This document shows, one piece after another, positions 1 to 7,856 of a DNA stretch of 64,000 nucleotides; the stretch's first letter is position 1; every line of letters starts with the position of its first letter. Origin of the DNA: Mycobacterium parascrofulaceum ATCC BAA-614 (GTDB lineage: Bacteria > Actinomycetota > Actinomycetes > Mycobacteriales > Mycobacteriaceae); the NCBI RefSeq assembly GCF_000164135.1, contig NZ_GG770553.1:1777530-1841529 (forward strand). Direction: 5' to 3'. Under the pieces are notes generated by a model. The model saw nothing but the letters and a program-made list of their open reading frames with translations, searched no databases and was not told the origin of the DNA. Both the position numbers and the translations under genes were made by a program.

Positions 1-852
1 GGTCGCATCGTCGGGCGCGGGTCCGGCGGCCCAGCCGGGTTCGTGCCGGTTCCACGCCAACCTGCCGTTCCACGCCTCGGCCGCCAGCATGGTGCGGGTG
101 GCGGCCTCGGCGGCCGCCGCCGTCGGCGAGAGGGTCAGCGCGGCGGTGGCCGCGTTCACGATGCCGAACAACACGTCGGTGCCCTCGGGGCCGAGGCGGC
201 GCTCCAGTTCCCGGCGCACCCGCGGCAGGTGGTCGGCCACCGTCGGCGGCACGGCCACCAGGTCGGGCAGCCGGGGCAGCCGCAGCAGGCTCCCGGTCAG
301 CGAAAGTCCAAAGCCCACAGAGGCTGCCGTGGCCGCGACCACCCGGCCCATCAGCAGCGCGTCGTCGCCCGGCAGGCTGGCCGGCAGGTGCCGGTGCGCG
401 CCGCCCCGGTCCCGCCGCTCGGCGCCGGCGACGACGCGGCAGAGCTCGGCCACCGAGGGCCCGTCGTCTTCCACGGTCACCACCACCCGCGCCAGCACGC
501 GGTTCAGGTGGGCCTGCCGCACGCCGGGCATCGCGCGGACCCCGGCGAGCGCGTCGGTGGCGATCGCCGGGCCGTGTTCGCCCTCCAGCCCGCGTACCTC
601 GATCCAGCGCCGCGCGCCGTTACTGCTGGTGCGCCGGGCCGGTGGGCCGCCCGCCGCCTCCAGCACCGCACCCGCCGCGGCGCGGGTCAGCGCCGGAACA
701 TCCGGCGTGGCCCGCGCCAGCGACCTGCCCATGCTCACCGCGACGTGGCCGCCCAGCAGGGCGGTGCCGGCGGCGATCTCGGTGCCCACGACGGCGACGC
801 GCAGGGGCGCCGTCAGCAGGCCCAAGCCGGGCAGGCCGCGTCGTGTGCTCAC
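1..852 (-). CDS. CtpI-like P-type ATPase, N-terminal part (runs off window)
   Basis: An open reading frame on the minus strand starts at a GTG (850-852), preceded by a GGGAGA ribosome site, and stays open for 284 codons to the window edge. The visible part has no transmembrane ATPase core. It carries a stretch near residues 90-125 reading GVRQAHLNRVLARVVV, which resembles the HMA-like metal-sensing fold at the front of mycobacterial CtpI-type cation pumps, followed by Ala/Leu-rich helices. CtpI-like proteins have a very long N-terminus before the pump domains, which fits. The assignment is by recalled resemblance only. It is transcribed divergently from phoY1, with about 160 bp between them, next to two magnesium transporters. 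It could instead be another P-type ATPase with a degenerate N-terminal domain. Confidence 0.6.
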   Translation of the reverse strand, partial: MSTRRGLPGLGLLTAPLRVAVVGTEIAAGTALLGGHVAVSMGRSLARATPDVPALTRAAAGAVLEAAGGPPARRTSSNGARRWIEVRGLEGEHGPAIATDALAGVRAMPGVRQAHLNRVLARVVVTVEDDGPSVAELCRVVAGAERRDRGGAHRHLPASLPGDDALLMGRVVAATAASVGFGLSLTGSLLRLPRLPDLVAVPPTVADHLPRVRRELERRLGPEGTDVLFGIVNAATAALTLSPTAAAAEAATRTMLAAEAWNGRLAWNRHEPGWAAGPAPDDAT

Positions 853-1013
853 CGTGTTCTCCCGGCTCAGCTCGATGCCCGAGTGTCCTGGGCTCCGCAA
901 GCGTTACAGCGGCAGCTTAACGGCCGGTGACGCGCACGGGAAAAGTCATTCAGGCCCTTTTCGTGGGGCTTTCGTCCCTTGTGAAAAACGGTCGCATTGG
1001 CCACCGTTGCGCT

Positions 1014-1679
1014 ATGCGATCCGCTTACCACCATCAGCTGGACGAGTTGAGCGTCCAGCTCGGCGAGATGTGCGGCATGGCCACCGAGGCGATGAGGCGC
1101 GCCACCGACGCCCTGTTGGAGGCCGACCTCGACGCCGCCGAACAGGTCATCCGCGAGCACGACCGTCTGGTGGCGATGCGGGGGCGGGCGGAACGGGAGG
1201 CGTTCGATCTGCTGGCGCTGCAACAACCGGTGGCCGGCGAGCTGCGGGTGGTGTTCAGCACGGTCCAGCTCATCGCCGACATCGAACGGATGGGCGCACT
1301 GGCCGTGCACGTCGCCAAGATCGCCCGCCGCGAGCACCCGGACCGGGTGCTGCCCGATAAGGTCCGCGCGAGTTTCGCCGACATGGCCAGGGTGGCAATT
1401 GCCTTGGGCGACAGCGCAAGACAGGTGCTGATCTCCCGCGACCCGCAGCAGGCCGCCCGGCTTCGCGAACAAGACGACGCGATGGACGAGCTCTACCGGC
1501 GGTTGTTCAGCGTGCTGCTGGACGAGGGCTGGACGGACGACATCCCCGCCGCCGTGGACGCGGCGTTGCTGGGCCGCTTCTACGAGCGCTTCGCCGACCA
1601 TGCCGTGGAAGTCGGCCGCCGCGTCATCTTCATCGTCAGCGGCGACCTGCCCGCGCCCGACGAGATCACCACCTACTGA
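1014..1679 (+). CDS. phoY1: PhoU-family phosphate regulator PhoY1
   Basis: The 221-residue all-helical protein belongs to the PhoU family, which links the Pst phosphate transporter to the SenX3-RegX3 two-component system and represses phosphate-starvation genes when phosphate is ample. The repeat-like signatures [17 protein letters not shown] (about residues 60-76) and [13 protein letters not shown] are typical PhoU core helices, and the end [19 protein letters not shown] matches mycobacterial PhoY. The ATG at 1014 (MRSAYHHQL) fits the start and length of Mtb PhoY1. An in-frame start farther upstream, at 927, adds residues without family similarity. A 35-nt gap separates it from the corA-like gene, so co-transcription with magnesium import is plausible. 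Whether it is the ortholog of PhoY1 rather than PhoY2 rests on gene order. Confidence 0.9.
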   Translation: MRSAYHHQLDELSVQLGEMCGMATEAMRRATDALLEADLDAAEQVIREHDRLVAMRGRAEREAFDLLALQQPVAGELRVVFSTVQLIADIERMGALAVHVAKIARREHPDRVLPDKVRASFADMARVAIALGDSARQVLISRDPQQAARLREQDDAMDELYRRLFSVLLDEGWTDDIPAAVDAALLGRFYERFADHAVEVGRRVIFIVSGDLPAPDEITTY

Positions 1680-1714
1680 CGGGCGTTGGCAGCGCCGGCT
1701 GAGAGGATGGCCTC

Positions 1715-2713
1715 GTGCAGGTCGCGCCCAACATTCACGGTCGCCTGTGGCGCCACGGTAAACCGCAGGACGACTTCGTGTTCGGCGAGGTCTCCGAGTA
1801 CTTGCGCGAGCCCGACGCCCTGGTTTGGGTGGATTTGTGCGAGCCGGACCACGACGCGTTGTGCGGCCTGGCCGCCGAACTCGGCCTCAACACCTGGGCC
1901 GTCGAAGACGCCGTGGCCGCCGCCGAGCGGGTCAAGGCCACCGCGTACGACACCCACACGTTCTTCACCGTGTACGCCGTCCACGTCGAGGCCGAGGCCG
2001 GCGACGAACCGCGCCGACTGCTGTCGATGCAGCGGATCTCGGCCTTCGTCCTGCCCCGCGGGTTGATCACGGTGCGCCTGACGCCGGATTTCGACATCGC
2101 GCAGCTCACGCGGCGCTGGGAGGAGATCGGGGCCCAGCAGTACGGGGTGGGCGCCCTGGTGCACGGGTTGCTCGACGTCGTGGTGGACAGCCACTTCGCC
2201 GCGGTGGAGGCGCTGGACGACTGCGTCGAGGCCATCGAGGACGAGCTCTTCGACGGCACGCCGCGCCAGGCGAGCTTCCAGCGCAGGACATTTCAGATGA
2301 GGCGAGACCTGGTGGCGCTGCGGCGGGTGGCGTTGCCGATGCGGGAGGTCGTGAACTCGATCCAGCACCACCGGCGCGAGGTCGGCACCGCACCGGAGCT
2401 CGACCCGCTCTACGCCGACCTGTACGACCATGTGCTGCGCGTGTCGGAGTGGACGGAGTCGTTGCGCGACATGGTCACAACGATTTTCGAGACCAACCTG
2501 TCGCTGCAGGACGCCCGGCTCAACACGATCATGAAGAAGCTCACCGGATGGGCGGCCATCATCGCGGTCCCCACCGCCATCACGGGCTTCTACGGCCAGA
2601 ACGTCCCCTACCCGGGCTTCGGCCACCTGGCCGGGTTCATCGCCAGCACCAGCCTGATATTCGTCCTGATGGTCGTCATCTACGCGATGTTCAAGCGGCG
2701 CGACTGGCTATGA
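1715..2713 (+). CDS. CorA/ZntB-family divalent cation transporter
   Basis: This 332-residue protein has the CorA layout: a long soluble cytoplasmic funnel (about residues 1-265, with the EAIEDELF helix) and two C-terminal transmembrane helices. Classic CorA channels carry GMN at the end of the first helix. Here the loop reads YGQN (GQN at about 294-296) followed by VPYPG. The Met-to-Gln change suggests altered selectivity, as in the GxN variants of ZntB-like proteins. The GTG start at 1715 has AGAGGA about 8 nt upstream. The stop overlaps the mgtA start as ATGA, so the two are probably translated together. Magnesium import is the likeliest role from context, but another divalent ion is possible. 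This protein is distinct from the GMN-containing CorA of Mtb (Rv1239c) as I recall it. Confidence 0.85.
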   Translation: MQVAPNIHGRLWRHGKPQDDFVFGEVSEYLREPDALVWVDLCEPDHDALCGLAAELGLNTWAVEDAVAAAERVKATAYDTHTFFTVYAVHVEAEAGDEPRRLLSMQRISAFVLPRGLITVRLTPDFDIAQLTRRWEEIGAQQYGVGALVHGLLDVVVDSHFAAVEALDDCVEAIEDELFDGTPRQASFQRRTFQMRRDLVALRRVALPMREVVNSIQHHRREVGTAPELDPLYADLYDHVLRVSEWTESLRDMVTTIFETNLSLQDARLNTIMKKLTGWAAIIAVPTAITGFYGQNVPYPGFGHLAGFIASTSLIFVLMVVIYAMFKRRDWL

Positions 2714-5340
2714 CCACCGAAACGCGGCCGGACCCGGCGGCCACGACCACGAAGCGGGTCGCCGCCGCTTCCGTCGACGAGGTGCTGCGCTGGCTGGACA
2801 GCTCGGCCGCCGGGTTGTCGGCCGCGGAGGCCGCGGCCCGGCTGGCGCGCTACGGGCCCAACGCCGTGCGGACCCATCGCGTCAATGTCCTTGCGGTGCT
2901 GGGCCGCCAGCTGCGCAACGCCGTGCTCATCCTGCTGGCCGGCACCGCGGTCGTCTCGTACTTTTTGGGCGACAGCATGCAGGCGGTCATCATTTTCATC
3001 ATCCTGGCGGCCAGCATCGGCCTGGGCTTCGTCAACGAGTACCGCGCCGAACGGGCGGCCGCCGACCTGCATGCCAGCGTGCACCACAACGCCGTGGTGC
3101 GCCGCGACGGGAAGTTCGTCTCGCTCGCCGTCACCGCGCTGGTGCCGGGCGACGTGATCCGCCTGTCGCTGGGCGAGGCGGTGCCGGCCGACGTCCGGCT
3201 GATCGCCGTCAACGGCCTGGAATGCAACGAGAGCATCCTGACCGGGGAATCGACCGGAGCGGAGAAGGCGCCGGAACCCGTGCCACCGGGGACCGACGTG
3301 GCCGACGCGACCGACCTGGCCTTCATGGGCACCATCGTCAGCGCCGGCGAGGGCACCGGGGTGGTGTACGCCACCGGAAAGGAAGCCGAATTCGGCCGAA
3401 TCGCAGCGGGTTTGGACGAACGCCAGCCCGAAACCGGCTTCCAGGTCGGGTTGCGTCGGTTCTCCTACCTGCTGCTGCAGGTCGCCATCGCGTTGATGGT
3501 GATCATCTTGGTCAGCAACCTGCTGCTGGCGAAGCCGATCATCGACTCGGTGCTGTTCTCGCTGGCGATCGCGGTCGGCATCACACCGCAGTTGCTGCCC
3601 GCCGTCGTCAGCACGGGGCTGGCCACCGGATCACGCCAGCTGGCCAAGGCCAAGGTGTTGGTGAAGCGGTTGGTGTGCATCGAAGACCTCGGCGACATCG
3701 ACATTCTGATCACCGACAAGACCGGGACCCTGACCGAAGGCCGGATCCGCCTGGTGGACACGGTCGACCCCGCCGGTGCGCACAGCGACGCCGTCCGCCG
3801 CCTCGGGCTGCTGGCCACCGACGTGGACCCGGAAACCGGTGGTGCGAGCGCCAATTCGCTCGACGCCGCGCTCTGGGAGTCCGCGCCGGCGGGCGAACCG
3901 GCGGCCGGTGCCGTGCGCAGGGTCGCGATGCTGCCGTTCGATCACGAACGCCGGGCGACCTCGGCACTGGTCGACGACGACGGAAACCGCGTGCTGGTGG
4001 TCAAAGGCGCGCCCGAACAGGTGCTGGCCGGGTGCCGGAACGTCGCGCCGGAGACCGACGAGGTCCTTGCGGCGCTGTTCGCGCAGGGACGCCGGGTGGT
4101 GGCCGTGGCCGCCAGGCCGGCGCCGGGGCTGACGGCGCTCACCAGGGCGGACGAATGCGACCTGTCGCTCGCGGGGTTCCTGGTGTTCGCCGACGAACCG
4201 AAATCCGCCGCGCGGCAATCGCTGGCCGAACTGGCCGAGCTGGGCATCGAGCTGAAGATCGCCACCGGCGACAACCCCCAGGTCGCCGAAAAGGTCTGCG
4301 CAGAACTGGGTTTGGCGTCCAAGGGCACCATCACCGGCGCCGGGCTCGACGGGCTGGGCGACGACGCCTTCGCCGGGGTCGCGCAGAGCCACACCATTTT
4401 CGCGCGCATCTCCCCGGAGCAGAAGGCGCGGCTGATCAGCGCGCTGCGGCGCACGGGTCGGTCGGTCGGCTTCCTGGGCGACGGTGTCAACGACGCGCTC
4501 GCCCTGCACGCCGCGGACGTGGGGATCTCGGTCGACAGTGCCACCGACGTGGCCAAGGACGCGGCCGACGTGGTGCTGCTGGAAAAGGACCTCGGGGTGC
4601 TGGCCACCGGGGTGGCCGAGGGCCGGCGCATCTTCGCCAACACCATCAAGTACGTCCTGATGGGCACGTCGAGCAACTTCGGCAACATGTTCAGCGCCGC
4701 GGCCGCGTCGGCGCTGTTGCCGTTCCTGCCGATGCTGCCCAGCCAGATCCTGCTGAACAACCTGCTCTACGACTCCTCGCAGCTGGCGATCCCCACCGAC
4801 CGGGTCGACGCGGCGCAACTGCAGGCGCCCTCGCATTGGGACGTCGCGTTCATCCGCCGGTTCATGCTGATCTTCGGTCCGATCAGTTCGCTGTTCGACT
4901 TCTTGACGTTCGGCTTGATGCTGGGCGTGCTGCACGCCGGGGCCGTCGAATTCCGCACCGGGTGGTTCGTGGAGTCGCTGGCGACGCAGACGCTGATCAT
5001 CTTCGTCATTCGCACCCGGATGGTCCCGTTCTTCCGCAGCCGGCCCAGCGCGTTGCTGGCCGTCACCAGTCTGACCGTGGTCGCCGTCGGTGCCGGGCTG
5101 ACGATTTCGCCGCTGGCCCGCACGTTGGGCTTCACGCCGCTGCCGTGGCAGTTCTTCGCCGTGCTCGGCGCCTTCGTCGCGTGCTACCTGGTTCTGGTCG
5201 AGCTGGGCAAGCTGCTCTTCTACAGCGAGCCGATGCGCCCCGTCGGGCGGCCGCACCGCACCCGCGGAAGCGCGTATCGCATCCGGCGACGCGCGGCGCG
5301 CTACCACTACATCGAGCGGCGGATGCGCAAGCGGGCTTGA
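2710..5340 (+). CDS. mgtA: Mg2+-importing P-type ATPase, MgtA/MgtB type
   Basis: An 876-residue P3B-type ATPase, close to the roughly 900 residues of MgtA/MgtB. It has the LTGES actuator motif, the phosphorylation site DKTGTLT (Asp336), ATGDN (about 518-522) and the hinge GDGVND (590-595). Membrane segments flank these, and the LPSQILLNNLLYDSSQ stretch is a hallmark of magnesium-importing pumps. These enzymes use ATP to bring Mg2+ into the cell when it is scarce. The start is the ATG that overlaps the stop of the corA-like gene by four bases; longer in-frame extensions upstream are the out-of-frame shadow of that gene. I recall no equivalent pump at this position in Mtb, so the corA-mgtA pair looks like an accessory insertion between phoY1 and lpqC. 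Confidence 0.95.
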   Translation: MTTETRPDPAATTTKRVAAASVDEVLRWLDSSAAGLSAAEAAARLARYGPNAVRTHRVNVLAVLGRQLRNAVLILLAGTAVVSYFLGDSMQAVIIFIILAASIGLGFVNEYRAERAAADLHASVHHNAVVRRDGKFVSLAVTALVPGDVIRLSLGEAVPADVRLIAVNGLECNESILTGESTGAEKAPEPVPPGTDVADATDLAFMGTIVSAGEGTGVVYATGKEAEFGRIAAGLDERQPETGFQVGLRRFSYLLLQVAIALMVIILVSNLLLAKPIIDSVLFSLAIAVGITPQLLPAVVSTGLATGSRQLAKAKVLVKRLVCIEDLGDIDILITDKTGTLTEGRIRLVDTVDPAGAHSDAVRRLGLLATDVDPETGGASANSLDAALWESAPAGEPAAGAVRRVAMLPFDHERRATSALVDDDGNRVLVVKGAPEQVLAGCRNVAPETDEVLAALFAQGRRVVAVAARPAPGLTALTRADECDLSLAGFLVFADEPKSAARQSLAELAELGIELKIATGDNPQVAEKVCAELGLASKGTITGAGLDGLGDDAFAGVAQSHTIFARISPEQKARLISALRRTGRSVGFLGDGVNDALALHAADVGISVDSATDVAKDAADVVLLEKDLGVLATGVAEGRRIFANTIKYVLMGTSSNFGNMFSAAAASALLPFLPMLPSQILLNNLLYDSSQLAIPTDRVDAAQLQAPSHWDVAFIRRFMLIFGPISSLFDFLTFGLMLGVLHAGAVEFRTGWFVESLATQTLIIFVIRTRMVPFFRSRPSALLAVTSLTVVAVGAGLTISPLARTLGFTPLPWQFFAVLGAFVACYLVLVELGKLLFYSEPMRPVGRPHRTRGSAYRIRRRAARYHYIERRMRKRA

Positions 5341-5343
5341 GCC

Positions 5344-5556
5344 TTAGTTTGCGACCTCGATGGCCGGCAGATCCGAAAGGCCTTGCTGGATTCCCCGGTC
5401 GACCTTGTCCATCAGCGTCGCGCCGTCCGCCGGAGACGTCTCCTGGCAGCTGCAGCTCAGGGTGTTGAAGGGGCTTGGGTCGGCGTTGGCCGATGCTGCC
5501 GTCCAACAAGCAGCGCCGAACGTGAGTGCAACGCCGACCAAAAGTTTAGGAGACAT
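5344..5556 (-). CDS. Small secreted protein with signal peptide
   Basis: This 70-residue product starts with a clear Sec signal peptide: Lys4, a hydrophobic core LLVGVALTFGAACW, and a likely cleavage after SANA before DPSP. The mature part is only about 45 residues and has a close Cys pair (CSC) that may form or share a disulfide. The ATG at 5554-5556 is preceded by an AG-rich stretch. It converges with mgtA, with 3 bp between stops, and lies downstream of the DUF732 gene on the same strand. I recognise the general type (short secreted mycobacterial proteins beginning DPSPFNTL after cleavage) but know no function. Confidence 0.75.
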   Translation of the reverse strand: MSPKLLVGVALTFGAACWTAASANADPSPFNTLSCSCQETSPADGATLMDKVDRGIQQGLSDLPAIEVAN

Positions 5557-5639
5557 TTGGCCTTCGAGTTCTCGCGGTTGGTTCGGGGTTCATTTTACCG
5601 GCGCGCTTGTCACGGGCCTGTCAACTGGCTGTTACGTTT

Positions 5640-5984
5640 TCAGCCCTGGCCGCTGTACTTGGGGCAATACGCCCGGATGCTGACGCCGACGAAGTAGCCG
5701 GCGTGGTAGCCGTCGAGGTGGCTGTTGGTCATGACGTCGTTCGCCACCTGTTGTGGTGCGATCCCCGAATCGAGTTGCGCGCACACCAGGTGACCCGACC
5801 GGATGGCGGTCTCCGGCGATTCGTAGTTGATGCCCTTGGCCGTCAGCGCCGCGAGAAAGGCGTCATCGGTGGCGGTGGCGCGGGCGGCCGGGGTCGTCCC
5901 CAGCACACCGAGCAACCCAGCCGCCGGCACAACACCGACAGCCAACAGCAACAGGCTGGGGTTGCGAATCTGGGTCCTCGTCAT
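5640..5984 (-). CDS. DUF732-family secreted protein
   Basis: A 114-residue exported protein. The ATG at 5982-5984 is preceded by GGGAG at good spacing, and the first 35 residues form a signal sequence (MTRTQIRNPSLLLLAVGVVPAAG, ending ARA-TA). The mature domain shows the DUF732 pattern: FLAALTAKGI, then VCAQLDSG with one Cys, and YFVGVSIRAYCPKY with the second Cys near the end. These small mycobacterial proteins are secreted or surface-bound and of unknown role; the two conserved Cys probably make a disulfide. A longer in-frame start exists at 6101, but it would bury the signal peptide. It may be co-transcribed with the small secreted protein downstream (83-bp gap). Confidence 0.82.
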   Translation of the reverse strand: MTRTQIRNPSLLLLAVGVVPAAGLLGVLGTTPAARATATDDAFLAALTAKGINYESPETAIRSGHLVCAQLDSGIAPQQVANDVMTNSHLDGYHAGYFVGVSIRAYCPKYSGQG

Positions 5985-6145
5985 TTCTGATACTCCCGTG
6001 ACATCGAAGTGCCGTTGCTCGCTGACAGCGGGGGCTGCCCGAATATTTGCACGCTGCGACGTCGCTCGGTGCAGGATCAATGATATTGCGATCATCGCCA
6101 CACCCGGGTTTGCTCCGGCGCCGGCCCCGTCGGTGCGCTGACGGA

Positions 6146-7063
6146 ATGCCGTACGTGCGTTGGTTGTCGCTGGCCCTTGTGGTGGCGTGCTTGGTCGGTT
6201 GTGGTGTGAGGCATGTGTCGGCGGCCAGCGCTCGGGATGCTTCCGGAACGTTTCGTTCCGGCGGCATTGACCGAACTTACCTGCTGCACGTGCCGCCGGG
6301 TAGCCCGGTCGGCCTGGTGCTGAGCCTGCACGGCGGCGGCGGCACCGGGAACGCGCAGCGTGGGCTGACCGGTTTCGACACCGTCGCCGACGCCCACGAC
6401 CTGCTGGTCGTCTATCCCGACGGCTACGACAAGAGCTGGGCCGACGGGCGGGGGGCGTCGCCCGCGGACCGCAGGCACATCGACGATGTCGGCTTCCTGG
6501 TGGGGCTGGTGGGCAAGTTGCAGGACGACTACGGCATCGCCCCGGGACACGTCTTCGTCACCGGCATGTCCAACGGGGGCTTCATGTCCAACCGGCTGGC
6601 GTGTGACCGCGCCGACGTGTTCGCCGCGGTCGCGCCCGTGGCGGGGACCTTGGGTGTGGGCGTGGGCTGCAACCCGTCGCGGCCGGTCTCGGTCTGGGAG
6701 GCCCATGGCACGGCCGACCCGCTGGTGCCGTTCAACGGCGGGGACGTGCGCGGGCGGGGCGGGGTCAGCCACGCCATCTCCGCCAACAGCATGGTGGACA
6801 GGTGGCGTTCGGCCGACGGCTGCCGGGGCGACCCGGCGGTCGATGCGCTGCCCAACGTCGGCGACGGCACGGTCGTGCACCGCTTCGACTCCACGGCGTG
6901 CGCGTCGTCCACCGAGGTGACCTTCTACCGGATCGACAGTGGTGGCCACACGTGGCCGGGCGGCAGGCAGTACCTGCCCAAGGCGATCATCGGGCCCACA
7001 ACCCGCGCGCTCGACGGGTCGGAGGCGATCGCCCAGTTCTTCCTGGCGCACGCCCGGGGCTAG
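6146..7063 (+). CDS. lpqC: Lipoprotein LpqC, esterase/PHB-depolymerase family
   Basis: A 305-residue alpha/beta-hydrolase anchored as a lipoprotein. The N-terminus MPYVRWLSLALVVACLVGCG has a lipobox (LVGC). The hydrolase part has the oxyanion strand LSLHGGGGTG, the nucleophile elbow GMSNG (Ser142), a likely acid in HGTADPLVP and a late His in GGHTWPGG. This architecture is that of extracellular polyhydroxybutyrate depolymerase and feruloyl-esterase-like enzymes, and matches Mtb LpqC (Rv3298c). It probably hydrolyses an ester outside the membrane; the substrate is unknown. The ATG at 6146 was chosen because it places the signal peptide correctly; the in-frame start at 6047 would add an arginine-rich leader. 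It converges with nei2. Confidence 0.92.
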   Translation: MPYVRWLSLALVVACLVGCGVRHVSAASARDASGTFRSGGIDRTYLLHVPPGSPVGLVLSLHGGGGTGNAQRGLTGFDTVADAHDLLVVYPDGYDKSWADGRGASPADRRHIDDVGFLVGLVGKLQDDYGIAPGHVFVTGMSNGGFMSNRLACDRADVFAAVAPVAGTLGVGVGCNPSRPVSVWEAHGTADPLVPFNGGDVRGRGGVSHAISANSMVDRWRSADGCRGDPAVDALPNVGDGTVVHRFDSTACASSTEVTFYRIDSGGHTWPGGRQYLPKAIIGPTTRALDGSEAIAQFFLAHARG

Positions 7064-7087
7064 ACGGTATAGGCGGCCAGGCGCGCG

Positions 7088-7843
7088 TCAGCGCTGGCAG
7101 GGCGGGCACCAGTAGGTGACCCGGTCCCCGGAGCCGTCGTAGTCGATGCGGGTGCCGCAGCGGCGGCAGCGCTGCCCGGCCCGCCCGTAGACCCACAGCT
7201 GACGCCCCGTCCGGGTGTCGCCGGTGGTGCAGCGGTTCCACCGGAACCGGTTCAGCCACAGCATGTCGCGGGCGCGGGAGACCAGCCGATGCGGGTCGCC
7301 CACCGCGCTGACCGGCGCGGTGGGCAGGCGCCCGCTGACGAAACACAGCTCGTTGGCGTAGACGTTGCCGATCCCGGCCAGCACCCGCTGGTCCAGCAGC
7401 GTCTCGGCGAGCGGCCGGTCCGGGTGCGCGGCCAGGTTGGCGGCGGCCAGGCCGGCGTCCCAGTCCTCGCCGAGCAGATCGGGCCCCAGGTGCGCGACCG
7501 CTTCCGCGTCGCGGTCGCGCTCCAGGATCTCCAGGACGCCAAGGTCCACGCCGACGGCGCGCACGCCGCCGGCTTCCAGGACGATGCGCGCGCGGTGGTC
7601 GACCCGGACCGGCCGCTCGCCCACCCGCCAGCTGCCGTCCATCTTCAGATGCGAGTGGATGCTCGCCGGGCCTACCCGGATGAACAGGTGCTTGCCGCGG
7701 CTGAGCACCTCGTCGACCGCTTCGCCGGTGAGGTCGACGGTCGCGTACCGCGGGACGCGGACGTCGCAGCGCGTCAGGGTGCGACCCACCAGGTGCTGGC
7801 GCAGCAGGGCCGCGGTGTGCCAGACGGTGTCTCCCTCGGGCAT
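7088..7843 (-). CDS. nei: Endonuclease VIII-type DNA glycosylase Nei2
   Basis: A 251-residue Fpg/Nei glycosylase that removes oxidised bases and cuts the abasic site. After the initiator Met, the sequence PEGDTVWH supplies the catalytic Pro2-Glu3 pair. A conserved Lys lies in RGKHLFIR, the helix-two-turn-helix in [15 protein letters not shown], and the C-terminal zinc finger in CRRCGTRI...WCPPC. The ATG at 7841-7843 is fixed by that catalytic N-terminus. It begins 13 nt after the end of lhr on the same strand, so lhr-nei is probably one transcript, as in Mtb (Rv3296-Rv3297). This pairs a repair helicase with a repair glycosylase. Confidence 0.95.
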   Translation of the reverse strand: MPEGDTVWHTAALLRQHLVGRTLTRCDVRVPRYATVDLTGEAVDEVLSRGKHLFIRVGPASIHSHLKMDGSWRVGERPVRVDHRARIVLEAGGVRAVGVDLGVLEILERDRDAEAVAHLGPDLLGEDWDAGLAAANLAAHPDRPLAETLLDQRVLAGIGNVYANELCFVSGRLPTAPVSAVGDPHRLVSRARDMLWLNRFRWNRCTTGDTRTGRQLWVYGRAGQRCRRCGTRIDYDGSGDRVTYWCPPCQR

Positions 7844-7856
7844 GCCTACCGCAGCC

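Noticed and set aside
43..930. Long plus-strand reading frames at the start of the window
   Set aside because: They are Arg/Pro/Gly-rich with no fold or family signal and lie opposite the CtpI-like gene. They are GC-rich shadow frames.
1680..1714. Magnesium (M-box) riboswitch before the corA-mgtA genes
   Set aside because: The gap is 35 nt, far too short for an M-box.
1825..2709. Upstream in-frame extension of mgtA
   Set aside because: It runs out of frame through the corA-like gene and reads as low-complexity Arg/Pro sequence. The real start is the ATG at 2710.
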